Positions 18,007-27,947 are shown, counted from the first letter of the stretch. The stretch is 64,000 bases of DNA from Paramagnetospirillum kuznetsovii (GCF_003284725.1 NZ_PGTO01000005.1:124001-188000); one strand, 5' to 3'. A program made the numbers and translations. Notes: a model not told the origin generated them from the sequence alone.

Positions 18007-18896
18007 TCTTCCTTCTCCTTGCCCCGGCGGCGGCGCTCGGGCGGCGGCGGACGATCGAACGGGATGATGCCGCCCAGACCGAAATCCACCACCGAGACGA
18101 ATTCCAGATGATGACGCTGGATGAAGGGCTCGACCCGTGTCACGCCATCATTGATGGAGGAAATGACTCCGATGGGAATTCCCGGCGGGAAAGCCCCGCC
18201 CGACGCGGCGGTGACGATCCGGTCGCCCACCGCCATATTGGGGCTGCCCGCCACATAGGTCATGCGGGGACGCGCCGTGTTGTCGCCCGACAGAATGGCG
18301 CGGGTGCGGGTGGATTCCACCAGGATCGGGGTACGGGCGTTGATGTCGGTGATCAGCAGCATGCGCGACGAACGCAGACCAACCTCGGCGACATGGCCGA
18401 CCAGCACTTCGCCCGACATCACCGCCTGGCCCTTGCGCACGCCGTCCTTGGAACCAGCCCCCAACAGCATGGAATGGCCGAAGGCCGAGCCCATATCGCC
18501 GATCACCCGCGTGGTGACGAAAGCGGGGTCGGGCTCGGGAATGACGTTCAGATTCTCGTGCAGCACCACATTCTCGGATTCGAGGCGCCGCGCCACCGTT
18601 TGCCAATGCATCAGGCGGGTGTTTTCCTCACGCAGGCGGGCGTTCTCGGTCCGAAGATTGGTCAGTTCGTGGAAATTCTGAGTCACCTGGGCGACGGTGG
18701 CGGCCGGGCGCGCCATGGCGTCCAGCACCGGTGCCAGCGCATCGGCCACCAAGGCGCGGGTGCGCTCGATCAGAATGATGTCGGCCTTGCCGAGGATCAT
18801 GAGAGCAACGGAGGCGACGATCAGCGAGAGGAAGGCGAAACGCTGGACGAGCAGCCTGAACGTAGCGAGCCGACCTGCCGCATTCGACTGCTTCAC
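18003..18896 (-). CDS. mreC: Rod shape-determining protein MreC
   Basis: 297 aa: one N-terminal membrane helix (about 18-38), a periplasmic coiled coil (ENARLREENTRLMHW and following), then the beta-rich MreC domain with VTTRVIGDMGSAFGHSMLLG, GSKDGVRKGQAVMS, LLITDINARTPILVESTRTR and PPGIPIGVISS. The C-terminal tail ends in an Arg/Lys/Glu-rich stretch. Scaffolds PBP2 in the elongasome. Follows mreB after a 310-bp gap that contains an intergenic repeat. Confidence 0.94.
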   Translation of the reverse strand: MKQSNAAGRLATFRLLVQRFAFLSLIVASVALMILGKADIILIERTRALVADALAPVLDAMARPAATVAQVTQNFHELTNLRTENARLREENTRLMHWQTVARRLESENVVLHENLNVIPEPDPAFVTTRVIGDMGSAFGHSMLLGAGSKDGVRKGQAVMSGEVLVGHVAEVGLRSSRMLLITDINARTPILVESTRTRAILSGDNTARPRMTYVAGSPNMAVGDRIVTAASGGAFPPGIPIGVISSINDGVTRVEPFIQRHHLEFVSVVDFGLGGIIPFDRPPPPERRRRGKEKEE

Positions 18897-19059
18897 CGAG
18901 ACCCTCCGTTGTGAGAGATCCGCTCAGGACGGTCGAGCGGAATCATCCCGTAGACTACTACATCTAGTGACCGGGAGCCAGAGAAGTTTCGGTTCCCGGC
19001 GGACCCAGCCCTAGAATTAGTACACCGACTCATTCAAAAGAGATATCACCTCATCTCTT

Positions 19060-19169
19060 CGTCATGCGCGGGCTTGTCCCGCGTATCCACGCGGCTCCGC
19101 CAACCACTGTGTTTCCGGGGGCTTTACCGCAGAACGGCGTGGATGGCCGGAACACGTCCGGCCATGACG
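19060..19169. repeat. Inverted-repeat element of the CGTCAT...ATGACG family (mreB-mreC spacer)
   Basis: Left end CGTCATGCGCGGGCTTGTCC plus CGCGTATCCACG; right end CGTGGATGGCCGG then CCGGCCATGACG. It has the same layout as the elements at 41072, 44619 and 48206 (CGTCAT, a GC-rich stem, ATCCA(T/C)G, centre, then the mirror image), but with different stem sequences. It occupies most of the 311-bp gap between mreB and mreC; no gene is seen in that gap. Confidence 0.65.
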
Positions 19170-19172
19170 ATT

Positions 19173-19203
19173 GAGAAAGGCGGTGAAAACCTCTGCCTTT
19201 CTC
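19173..19203 (-). terminator. Hairpin directly downstream of mreB
   Basis: Perfect 9-bp inverted repeat GAGAAAGGC/GCCTTTCTC with a 13-nt loop, 4 nt after the mreB stop codon. No T-run follows, so it could stabilise the mreB mRNA 3' end or attenuate read-through into mreC rather than terminate fully. Confidence 0.45.
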
Positions 19204-19207
19204 GCAG

Positions 19208-20344
<1,137 letters not shown>

Positions 20345-20349
20345 CTATA

Positions 20350-21894
20350 TCACGCCGACAGAGCGTCCGGTGCGCTTTTTTCCCGTTTCACCAAAAGTTT
20401 GTTCAAGGCGTTGACATAAGCCTTGGCCGAGGCGACCAGCGTATCGGTCTCGGCCCCCTGGCCGTTGACGCTTTTGCCGCATTCTTCCAGGCGCACGGTG
20501 ACCTCTGCCTGGGCGTCGGTGCCTTGCGTCACCGCGCTCACCTGATAGAGCTGCAACTTGGCTTCATGGGGGAACAGCGCCTTGATGGCGTTGAAGGTGG
20601 CATCCACCGGACCGTCGCCGGTGGCGTGGACGCCCTTGGTCTCGCCGTCGATGGACAGTTCCAGGGTGGCGGACGGCGGCTGGTGCTTGGTGCCGCACAG
20701 CACTTCCAGCGACACCAGCTTGACGCGGTCGTTGCCGCGCACCACCGCGTCGTCCACCAGGGCGACGATATCTTCGTCGAACACGTCCTTCTTGCGGTCG
20801 GCCAGATCCTTGAAGCGGTTGAAGGCGTCTTCCACCGCGTTGTCGCCCAGATCGTAGCCCAGCTCCTTCAGCTTGGCCTTGAAGGCGGCGCGGCCGGAAT
20901 GCTTGCCCATCACCAGTGACGAGCGATGCAGGCCCACGGATTCCGGGGTCATGATCTCGTAGGTCTGGGCGTGCTTGAGCACCCCGTCCTGATGAATGCC
21001 GGATTCATGGGCGAAGGCGTTCTTGCCGACGATGGCCTTGTTGGGCTGGACCACGAAGCCGGTGATGGTGGAGACCAGTCGCGAGGCCCGGGTGATGGCC
21101 TCGGTCTTGATGCCGGTCCTGTAGGGCATCAGATCGGGCCGGGTGCGCAGCGCCATGACGATCTCTTCCATGGCGGCGTTGCCCGCGCGTTCGCCCAGGC
21201 CGTTGATGGTGCATTCCACCTGACGGGCGCCCTTGCCCACGGCGGCCAGGGAATTGGCCACCGCCAGCCCCAGGTCGTTGTGGCAATGCACCGAGATGAT
21301 GGCCTTGTCCATATTGGGCACCCGGTTGAACAGCATGGCGATCAAGGCCGCGTATTCTTCCGGGATGGCGTAGCCGACGGTGTCGGGGATGTTGATGGTG
21401 GTGGCGCCGGCGTCGATGGCGGCCTCGACGCAACGGCACAGGAAGTCGTGCTCGGTACGCGACCCATCCTCGGCCGACCATTCCACGTTGTCGGTCAGCT
21501 TGCGGGCATAGGCCACCGATTCCCTGACCTTTTCCAGAACCTTTTCCGGCTCCATCTGCAACTTGTACTTCATGTGCAGCGGGCTGGTGGACAAGAAGGT
21601 GTGGATGCGGCCCGACGCGGCGGGCCTGATGGCCTCGGCGCAGCGGTCGATATCGCCCTTGGTCGCCCGCGCCAAGCCGCAGATGGTGGACGTCTTGACC
21701 ACCTTGGCCACGGCCTCCACCGCTTCGAAATCGCCATTGGAGGCGATGGGGAAGCCCGCCTCGATCACATCGACGCCCATTTCTTCAAGCGCCAGGGCAA
21801 TGCGAACCTTCTCCTCCAAATTCATGGAGGCGCCGGGCGATTGCTCGCCGTCGCGAAGGGTGGTGTCGAAGATGATGACGCGGTTGGTGTCCAT
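20350..21894 (-). CDS. leuA: 2-isopropylmalate synthase
   Basis: 514 aa, normal length for LeuA type 1. Catalyses condensation of acetyl-CoA with 2-oxoisovalerate, the first committed step of leucine synthesis. N-terminal TIM barrel with IIFDTTLRDGEQSPGASM, the metal-binding HCHNDLGLAVANS, and GLGERAGNAAMEEI; C-terminal regulatory LeuA dimer domain (from about residue 385) containing the VDATFNAIKALFP motif. Leucine feedback inhibition is expected from this domain. A single gene, not in a leu operon here. Confidence 0.96.
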   Translation of the reverse strand: MDTNRVIIFDTTLRDGEQSPGASMNLEEKVRIALALEEMGVDVIEAGFPIASNGDFEAVEAVAKVVKTSTICGLARATKGDIDRCAEAIRPAASGRIHTFLSTSPLHMKYKLQMEPEKVLEKVRESVAYARKLTDNVEWSAEDGSRTEHDFLCRCVEAAIDAGATTINIPDTVGYAIPEEYAALIAMLFNRVPNMDKAIISVHCHNDLGLAVANSLAAVGKGARQVECTINGLGERAGNAAMEEIVMALRTRPDLMPYRTGIKTEAITRASRLVSTITGFVVQPNKAIVGKNAFAHESGIHQDGVLKHAQTYEIMTPESVGLHRSSLVMGKHSGRAAFKAKLKELGYDLGDNAVEDAFNRFKDLADRKKDVFDEDIVALVDDAVVRGNDRVKLVSLEVLCGTKHQPPSATLELSIDGETKGVHATGDGPVDATFNAIKALFPHEAKLQLYQVSAVTQGTDAQAEVTVRLEECGKSVNGQGAETDTLVASAKAYVNALNKLLVKREKSAPDALSA

Positions 21895-22230
21895 GGACGG
21901 GCTCTAGGGGCAGGGAAAAGACGGTGAAACAGGTCGTGAAACAGGTTTCATGGTCGATATAAGAAGTCTGTTTTGCAGCGCAAAGTCAACAGGATCATGT
22001 GTCGAATCGACCGGATGGGGGCCATATTTCGCAATTCCCTGGCAGCCAAGGATATCTGCACGACAAATGGGGCGGTTAGTAGTCATTTAGACATAAAACT
22101 ACAATATGTGGTGGGGCTCACAGATAGTTCCGCAGTGGCTTGCTAGGGTATCTCCCAAGGAGAACACCCTATCCTCCGATCCTCGATCTGGTGGGGATTG
22201 AGACCCGGAGGTCCGAGACTGGAGAAGGCC
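21895..22230. other. Intergenic stretch between divergent leuA and the 406-aa gene
   Basis: 336 bp with lower GC than its surroundings, as expected for a double promoter region. It contains a tandem direct repeat GTGAAACAGGT (about 21923-21945, next to leuA) and, at the other end, the hairpin listed at 22144-22171. I see no coding frame with a ribosome site and no T-box or attenuator peptide with Leu codons. Confidence 0.4.
22144..22171 (+). promoter_or_regulatory. Strong interrupted hairpin in the leader of the 406-aa gene
   Basis: TAGGGT-A-TCTCC-CAA-GGAGA-AC-ACCCTA forms an 11-bp stem with a small asymmetric bulge, 60 nt before the ATG at 22231. The loop strand holds AAGGAGA, so a ribosome-site-like sequence is locked inside the stem; it is too far from the ATG to serve that gene directly. 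Possible leader RNA or protein-binding hairpin. Confidence 0.35.
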
Positions 22231-23451
22231 ATGACCACCGCTTCGGCGCTTACCGCCAACACTGCCGTCCTCAACGAGCGCGCTCGACGACGGATCAATC
22301 TGACCCTGAACGGCCCCGTGATGGAGGTTCTGGCGGAGTTGGTCCCCGACCTCGCGGTCTTCCCCCGCGACAGAAGGCTGGAAATGGCACTGAGCGATTG
22401 CGCCTTGCTGCATCGCTGTTTCAACGCGTTTCGCGGCGAGCGCAAGCGGTTCCGGACCCTGCTGGTGGACCGTCGCGACCGGCCGGTGGAAAATGACAAC
22501 GCGCCGCTGGCCTGCGGGCGGACCGTCAATCAGGTGATATCCATGATCGTGCGTTCGGCGGCGAAGCGGCATTTCCGCATGCGGCTGGACCGGCGCGCGC
22601 CCTGGCCCGACGGCGTCAAGTCGCGTCCACGTCTCCAAAAGCCGGTCGAGGTGGGCTGGGGCGGCATGCTCCGCTGGATGACCGGGCGAGCCGAGGAAAG
22701 TCGGCAAGTGGCCATGCGGCCGGTGACGTCGTCCGGTGATCAGCTCTACGACGCCATTCGCAAGTATCTGCTGCACGATTGGCAGGTTCCCATCATTCCG
22801 CAATACGCCCGCATGACGCCGCCCGAGGTCTGGAGCCTCGGCGCTCGCATCCTCGATTTCCGCGACGCCGATGAACTGGCCGCCTATCTGGATCGCGGCG
22901 CCAACAGCAATTCGGTGCCCGAGCGCTGGGCCGTGGAAGCGGTGGAGACTTCGGTTCCGCCATTGGTCGAGGTAGAGCCCATGCCGCCGCCGCCCGCTCC
23001 GGTGGTTGGTGGCGCCTCGTTGCCGAGCGCGCCGCTGGTGGCCGACGGCAGGGCGCGTCTCGGCGAGGTGCTGAGCCAAGATGGCCGCACCTTGCGCATG
23101 GAGGCCTTCGTGCCGATCCTGCTGCGGCCCGAGACAAAGGCGATGCTGGGTTGGCCCAGCCAGACGGAACTTCTGCGGGCGTCTCGCGTCATGGCGGGGA
23201 CCGGCGCCGGGACGGTGCGGCGCTTGGCGGTGGATTTCGGTTTGTCGGTGGATCAAATGGGCTTGATGCTGGCCTCGGCCGCCCTCGCCTTGCCGCAGCC
23301 GGTGTTCGAAAAGGTCTTCGGCCGCCACGGCGACGCCATGCTGATCCTGGCCCTCATCCAAAAGGCCCGCATGGGCGGCCTTGGCCCCGACAGCGACCCC
23401 GCCGATTTCGCCGCCTTCATGCGCGATCTGTTCAGCCGCTTCGGGCGCTGA
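22231..23451 (+). CDS. Hypothetical protein, 406 aa
   Basis: Start ATG at 22231 chosen for GGAG 6 nt upstream. No family recognised. The first 240 residues are helical and rich in Arg (residues about 10-150, with clusters such as RARRRIN and AAKRHFRMRLDRRA), followed by a Pro-rich hinge (PPLVEVEPMPPPPAPVV, about 247-263) and a C-terminal helical part that looks like a regulator-type bundle (ETKAMLGWPSQTELLRASRV, GTVRRLAVDFGLSVDQMGLM). The basic N-terminal half could bind nucleic acid. No signal peptide or membrane helix. It precedes the FNR-like gene on the same strand with a 160-bp gap. Confidence 0.75.
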   Translation: MTTASALTANTAVLNERARRRINLTLNGPVMEVLAELVPDLAVFPRDRRLEMALSDCALLHRCFNAFRGERKRFRTLLVDRRDRPVENDNAPLACGRTVNQVISMIVRSAAKRHFRMRLDRRAPWPDGVKSRPRLQKPVEVGWGGMLRWMTGRAEESRQVAMRPVTSSGDQLYDAIRKYLLHDWQVPIIPQYARMTPPEVWSLGARILDFRDADELAAYLDRGANSNSVPERWAVEAVETSVPPLVEVEPMPPPPAPVVGGASLPSAPLVADGRARLGEVLSQDGRTLRMEAFVPILLRPETKAMLGWPSQTELLRASRVMAGTGAGTVRRLAVDFGLSVDQMGLMLASAALALPQPVFEKVFGRHGDAMLILALIQKARMGGLGPDSDPADFAAFMRDLFSRFGR

Positions 23452-23611
23452 TCGGGCGAGGCGGATCGATGCGTCGCCACCGCACGAAAGCGTGAAGAAC
23501 ACTCGGATGGGCACAGACCGAGGCTGGCTTTTTTGGCGCGCCGAGTTACTCTCAATGATCCCAGGGCAAGATACCGAGCAAGACGGACCTGGATCAGGCG
23601 GAAGGGAGTTC

Positions 23612-24307
23612 ATGCGCGATACACAGATCCAGGCGGCGTGGTACGGCCTTGATACCTGCGAGAAGTGCGCCATCCGCCATCTGGTCCTGTTCGCCGATCT
23701 GAAGCGCGAGGATTTCAGCGCCGTCCACTTGCCGATCGAGGATTTGTGGCTGGCGCCGGGCACCGAGCTATACGGCCAGGACCAATCGGCCGAGGCGGTG
23801 TTCACCATCCGCGAGGGGCTGGTCAAGTTGGAGCAATACCTTCCCGATGGCGGGCGCCGGATCGTCAGCCTGCTGGGCCAGGGCGATGTGGCCGGACTGG
23901 AAGCCACGCTGGCTCCCGCCCACGAACACGCCGCCGTGGCCTTGGTGCCCACCAAGGTCTGCCGCATTCCGAAGCCGGTGATCGACCGCCTGTCGCCCAA
24001 GCTGCACCGCCAGCTTATGACCAAGTGGCACGACATGGTGTTGCGATCCCACCAATGCGCGCGCGAACTGTCCACCGGCAGCGCGCGCCAGCGGGTGGCG
24101 CGGCTGATCCTGCTTCTCGGCCTTCCCGGCGCGCCGACCTGCCGCCTGTTCGGGCGCGACGACGTGGGCGCGCTGCTGGGCATCACCACCGAGACAGCGT
24201 GCCGCATGATCTCGGATTTCAAGCGCCGCAAGCTGGTCGAGGAGATCGCCCCCAACCAGTTCCGCCGCGACGTGGCGGCCCTGCAGGCCATCGCCGACGG
24301 CCAATAA
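23612..24307 (+). CDS. Crp/Fnr-family transcriptional regulator, FNR-like with an incomplete cysteine set
   Basis: 231 aa; ATG at 23612 preceded by GAAGGGAG. N-terminal DTCEKCAIRHLVLF aligns with the FNR cluster region: Cys16 and Cys19 match E. coli FNR Cys20 and Cys23, Val25 occupies the place of Cys29, and Cys117 (VCRIPK) matches Cys122. Then a cNMP-type beta roll (GTELYGQDQSAEAVFTIREG), a dimer helix and a C-terminal winged helix with recognition helix GITTETACRMISDF, where Glu and Arg match the FNR DNA-reading residues but Cys replaces Ser. It lies upstream of a small membrane peptide gene and ccoG, a classical FNR/FixK neighbourhood. Likely an oxygen or nitric-oxide responsive regulator (inference). 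Confidence 0.88.
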   Translation: MRDTQIQAAWYGLDTCEKCAIRHLVLFADLKREDFSAVHLPIEDLWLAPGTELYGQDQSAEAVFTIREGLVKLEQYLPDGGRRIVSLLGQGDVAGLEATLAPAHEHAAVALVPTKVCRIPKPVIDRLSPKLHRQLMTKWHDMVLRSHQCARELSTGSARQRVARLILLLGLPGAPTCRLFGRDDVGALLGITTETACRMISDFKRRKLVEEIAPNQFRRDVAALQAIADGQ

Positions 24308-24392
24308 TCGGGGCCGACTGAGAATTGTCAGTGCGGGCGCGATGTGCCCGGGCCTAGCCTCCCTGGAACAGCCATCCTGGGAGTTTCTCGTC

Positions 24393-24494
24393 ATGTATCT
24401 CGATCTGGATGCCTATTTGGCATTGGGTGGCCTGGCTTCGGTCCTGGCCATCACCATCGGCCTGGGTCTTTTCCTGGTCCTGAAGAAACGCTAG
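24393..24494 (+). CDS. 33-residue single-span membrane peptide
   Basis: ATG at 24393 follows GGGAG by 9 nt; the stop TAG ends at 24494. The peptide begins MYLDLDAYLALGG, has a central hydrophobic helix (about residues 9-29: LALGGLASVLAITIGLGLFL) and ends in LKKR, as expected for an N-out, C-in single span. Located between the FNR-like gene and ccoG, 27 bp before the latter. Its size and shape recall small subunits or assembly peptides of haem-copper oxidases, but no family can be claimed from 33 residues. Confidence 0.6.
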   Translation: MYLDLDAYLALGGLASVLAITIGLGLFLVLKKR

Positions 24495-24521
24495 CGCGCT
24501 CCGCCATCCGAAAGCCCCGAA

Positions 24522-25964
24522 ATGTCCATCATCCAAACGCCCAACGAAACGGCGGAGGCAAGGCAGTCCTCCGCCTATGCTTTTTCCCCCAAGATCCATC
24601 CGCGCGCCGTGAAGGGAAGGTTCCGTTCGCTGAAATGGGCCGCCATGGCCCTGCTTCTGGCCTATTGGCACTTGGCGCCCTTCCTGCGCTGGGACCGCGG
24701 GCCGGGTGCGCCGGATCAGGCCATCCTTCTCGATATCACCGGTCGGCGGGCCTATTTCTTCTTCATCGAGATCTGGCCCCAGGAGGTCTATTACATCACC
24801 GGCATGCTGTTCATCGCCGCCATCAGCCTGTTCGCCATGACGGCGCTGGCCGGGCGGGTGTGGTGCGGCTTCCTGTGCTGGCAGACCGTCTATACCGACC
24901 TGTTCGTCGCCGTGGAACGTCTGGTCATCGGCGATCGCAATGCGCGCCTCGCGTTTGACCGTCGGCCGTGGAGCCTGGGCAAACTGGCCCGTGTCGGTGC
25001 GGTCAACGCCGCCTGGGCACTGATCGCGGCGGCCTGCGGCGTGGGATTTACCTTGTATTTCGGAGACGCCTTCCAACAGATCCGCGACATCGTCACGGGC
25101 GATGCCAGCTTCGCCACCTACGGCACCATCAGCGTGGTGGGCGGGCTTTGCTTCCTGCTTGCCGGCTATGCGCGCGAGCAGGTGTGCATTTACATGTGCC
25201 CCTATGCCCGCTTCCAGTCGGCGATGTTCGACGAGCATTCGTTGATCATCTCCTACGAGGCGTGGCGGGGCGAACAGCGGGCAGCGGCGCCGCGCGACGG
25301 CAATTTCCAGGGGCGCGGGCATTGCGTCGATTGTTCCGCCTGCGTCCAGGCTTGTCCCACGGGAATCGATATCCGCAACGGCAACCAACTGGCCTGTATC
25401 GGCTGTGGCCTGTGCATCGACGCCTGCAACACCGTCATGGACCGATTCAAGCTGCCGCGCGGCCTGGTGTCCTACGACTCCTCGGCCAATCTGGCGGCCA
25501 GGGGGCAGGGGCTGGCCGCGCGCCTAAGGCTGATCCGGCCGCGAACACTGGTCTATGCCGCAATTCTGGTGATCGCCGCCTCGGTCATGCTGGGGCGCCT
25601 GCTGTCCCGGCCCGATGTCGACGTCAACATCTTGCATGAGCGCGCGCCCCTGTTCGTGCAGATGTCGGACGGCTCCATCCGCAACGGCTATGTCTACAAG
25701 GTGCTGAACATGAAGGCCGAGGACCGGGTGTTCACCCTGTCGCTTGCCGGAATCGACGGCGCCACCTTGGACGTGGTTGGGGGCGAGGCCCACGCGACCG
25801 CTTCTCGGTTGGAAGTGGGGCGAGACAGCGTCGGCACCTTCCGCGTCTATGTCACGGTGCCCGCTGAAAAGGTGACGGCCAAGAGCCTGCCTCTGACCTT
25901 CGTGCTGGAAGGTGGGGGCCGGACAGTGGCGAGCGAAAGCCTGTTCGCCGGTCCCGAACCCTGA
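24522..25964 (+). CDS. ccoG: Cytochrome c oxidase accessory protein CcoG (FixG/RdxA)
   Basis: 480 aa. Cytoplasmic N terminus, five or so membrane helices, two [4Fe-4S] ferredoxin-type motifs (CVDCSACVQACPTGIDI and CIGCGLCIDACNTVMD, about residues 268-306), a further membrane helix (about 345-362) and a periplasmic Ig-like domain to the end. The Cys motif RVWCGFLCWQTVYTDLFVAV and the string EQVCIYMCPYARFQSAM are highly characteristic. In this family CcoG reduces copper during delivery to the CuB site of cbb3 oxidase. The ccoNOQP genes are not in the window. Followed by a clear terminator. Confidence 0.95.
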   Translation: MSIIQTPNETAEARQSSAYAFSPKIHPRAVKGRFRSLKWAAMALLLAYWHLAPFLRWDRGPGAPDQAILLDITGRRAYFFFIEIWPQEVYYITGMLFIAAISLFAMTALAGRVWCGFLCWQTVYTDLFVAVERLVIGDRNARLAFDRRPWSLGKLARVGAVNAAWALIAAACGVGFTLYFGDAFQQIRDIVTGDASFATYGTISVVGGLCFLLAGYAREQVCIYMCPYARFQSAMFDEHSLIISYEAWRGEQRAAAPRDGNFQGRGHCVDCSACVQACPTGIDIRNGNQLACIGCGLCIDACNTVMDRFKLPRGLVSYDSSANLAARGQGLAARLRLIRPRTLVYAAILVIAASVMLGRLLSRPDVDVNILHERAPLFVQMSDGSIRNGYVYKVLNMKAEDRVFTLSLAGIDGATLDVVGGEAHATASRLEVGRDSVGTFRVYVTVPAEKVTAKSLPLTFVLEGGGRTVASESLFAGPEP

Positions 25965-25985
25965 GACAGGGCGATGTTAGCGAAG

Positions 25986-26014
25986 GGGCGGGTCGCATCG
26001 CGATCCGCCCTTTT
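25986..26014 (+). terminator. Rho-independent terminator after ccoG
   Basis: 11-bp stem GGGCGGGTCGC / GCGATCCGCCC (one G-T pair) with an ATC loop, followed by TTTT. It begins 22 bp after the ccoG stop. Confidence 0.85.
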
Positions 26015-26522
26015 CCCTGGTGACGGGGCGCCCACCATTTGCGCCGAACACACTTCCTCGGGACTGCTTGAGCCGATTGCCGCTGCCCTTCTGGTGGGAT
26101 TGGGCTTTAACCCGCTCTACGCCAACGGGTTTGACCACCATCGTCAGGTCTGGCTCTTACAGTGGCGGATAGCCGGTTGATTTCAGGGCTGAGAAGCGCA
26201 ATTTTTCTGGGGAGAGGCCGGTTTTCTTTCTGGAAAAGGGCTCCCGCCACGGCCTCATACAAAATCCAGCACCCTCTCTGGCCTTCGGGCTGGAGGGGGA
26301 TTCTTATAGAAGATCAGGGAACGGGGGCTCTGAGCGGGTGTGGGAAAGCCTTCCGTGTGGCAATCAGGGGGGCGTCCCCCCTTTCTGACTTCCGATTCGA
26401 ACCCTTGTACCCACATAAGCCATCCTGGTTGGTGGGGGGGCTTTATTTTAGGGCGAACGTTGGCGGAACAGCAAAGCGCAAGGCTGCTATGGCCTTGTTT
26501 CTATTGATAAATCAGCAGTGTC
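26015..26522. other. Non-coding stretch between ccoG and the integrative element
   Basis: About 500 bp, lower GC than the flanks, without a frame that has a ribosome site and plausible codon use. It contains a perfect G6-CGT-C6 hairpin followed by TTT at 26367-26384 (terminator-like). The last 45 bp hold CAAGGC-TGCTATG-GCCTTG (about 26480-26498), which on the minus strand is the original downstream terminator hairpin of the tRNA-Glu gene displaced by the insertion. Confidence 0.45.
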
Positions 26523-26546
26523 GAGAGATTGGCGTCCCCACGGGGA
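26523..26546. repeat. attL core, 24 bp
   Basis: Begins GAGAGATTGGCGTCCCC and ends ACGGGGA. Identical to 33371-33394. The bases from 26530 onward correspond to the encoded CCA, discriminator and acceptor/T-stem end of tRNA-Glu; after 26546 the sequence no longer matches the tRNA, so only a 3' fragment remains on this side. Confidence 0.85.
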
Positions 26547-26642
26547 GACGATGAACCTCAAGATGTAAGCCGCATAACCATTGATTTCCGCCACTCTTGT
26601 AGTGCATTGTGTGGGGGGAATGTGTTGGGGAAGGTGGTTCTT

Positions 26643-27947
26643 ATGTACCTGGAAAAGCGGCGTCGTCGGTGGTACGCAATCCATGAGATACCCGAGGATG
26701 TGCGGGAGATCATCGGCAAGGGCAAGCAATTCTTTCAGAGCCTGGAGACCGAGGACCGGAAGGCAGCCGAGCGCCGGGCAACGCCCCTCAAGGTCCGTTG
26801 GCTGTCCGAGATCGAGCAGGCCCGCAAGGGAAATCGGGAGCACATCGAGCAGGATGCTGCATACTGGCGCAAGGTTCTCCGGGAGACCCCAGAGGAACAG
26901 CGAGAGATCGTCCTTGATCTGATTGCCGACGAGACAACCACCCGCGTTGAACGGGCCATAGAGAGGGCCGGATACGTCGATTACCGGGAAGACGGAGCCA
27001 TGGACCTTCCCGAGGTTGAGGAGGCCCAGCGGTTCCATGCCATCGCCACCGGCAAGCTGGTGCGGCTGGACGAACACCTGGACGAGTGGGTTGCAACCTT
27101 GTCGGGGGAGACCAAGACCAACGACATGAAGCGGTCCACGGTTCTCAAGTTCTCTGAGACCTTCCCTTATGTCTCGGACGTGAAACGCAAGGACATCCAA
27201 CGGTGGGTCAATGCCCTGGTCCAAGGGGAAGGTAAGAGGGTTTCTACCGTTCGCCGCTCCCTGTCTGAGGTGCGGGGATACTGGTCATATCTGGTGTCCA
27301 TCGAAGCAGCCCCAGAGGATGCCCTTCCCTTCGAGAAGCTGACCCTTCCCAAGGAAGGGGTCAAGGAAGCCGTCAAGAACGAGCGCCGGGCCTTTGCTCC
27401 TGAAGATGTGGTGAAACTCCTCAAGGCTGCCGAGGATGACAACGACCACCAGCTTGCCGACCTGATCCGATTGGGGATGTGGACAGGTGCCCGCCTGGAG
27501 GAGCTTTGCTCCCTGAAGCTGTCGAAGGTGGGGGAGGGGTTCTTCGAGGTGGAGGACGCCAAGACCCCCGCCGGGTGGCGCAAGGTGCCGATCCACTCCA
27601 AGCTGGTCCCCACCATGGCCCGGCTGATCGAGGCAAGCGAGAAGGCCAAGGACGAATACGTCATGGCCGGGTTGTCAGAGAACAAGTACGGGGATCGCTC
27701 CAATGCCATCGGCAAGCGGTTTGGTCGCCTGAAGAAGGAGGCCGGGTTCGGTTCTCAGTACGTCTTCCACTCCATCCGCCACACCGTCGCCACCATGTTC
27801 AAGAGCCTTCGTGTTGAGGAGGCCCTGGCTGCTGACATCCTGGGGCATGAGCATGACAAGATCACCTTTGGCCGGTATGCCTCGGATCAGGCCCGGATGG
27901 AGACCTTGGGGCCGATCATGGAGATGCTGAGTTACCCAGAGGTGTGA
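26643..27947 (+). CDS. Tyrosine-type site-specific integrase
   Basis: 434 aa; start ATG at 26643 chosen because GGGGAAGG precedes it and because the protein then begins MYLEKRRRRWYAIHEIPEDV, a normal phage-integrase N terminus. Residues 1-60 resemble the arm-binding region, about 165-260 the core-binding SAM-like domain, and 280-430 the catalytic domain: Arg in MWTGARLEELCSL, the Lys turn after VEDAKTPAGWRKVP, HSIRHTVATMF (HxxR), ILGHEHDKITFGRYA (His and the nucleophile Tyr). Expected to integrate and excise the element at tRNA-Glu. It converges with the next gene, their 3' ends overlapping by 16 bp. Confidence 0.93.
   Translation: MYLEKRRRRWYAIHEIPEDVREIIGKGKQFFQSLETEDRKAAERRATPLKVRWLSEIEQARKGNREHIEQDAAYWRKVLRETPEEQREIVLDLIADETTTRVERAIERAGYVDYREDGAMDLPEVEEAQRFHAIATGKLVRLDEHLDEWVATLSGETKTNDMKRSTVLKFSETFPYVSDVKRKDIQRWVNALVQGEGKRVSTVRRSLSEVRGYWSYLVSIEAAPEDALPFEKLTLPKEGVKEAVKNERRAFAPEDVVKLLKAAEDDNDHQLADLIRLGMWTGARLEELCSLKLSKVGEGFFEVEDAKTPAGWRKVPIHSKLVPTMARLIEASEKAKDEYVMAGLSENKYGDRSNAIGKRFGRLKKEAGFGSQYVFHSIRHTVATMFKSLRVEEALAADILGHEHDKITFGRYASDQARMETLGPIMEMLSYPEV

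Noticed and set aside
26530-26546. Possible second tRNA-Glu at the left end of the element
   Set aside because: Only the last bases of the tRNA (CCA and acceptor/T-stem end) match; the rest is absent. It is an attachment-site fragment.
26162-26554. 130-codon plus-strand frame upstream of the integrase
   Set aside because: No ribosome site, runs across attL and shows no coherent codon use or motif.
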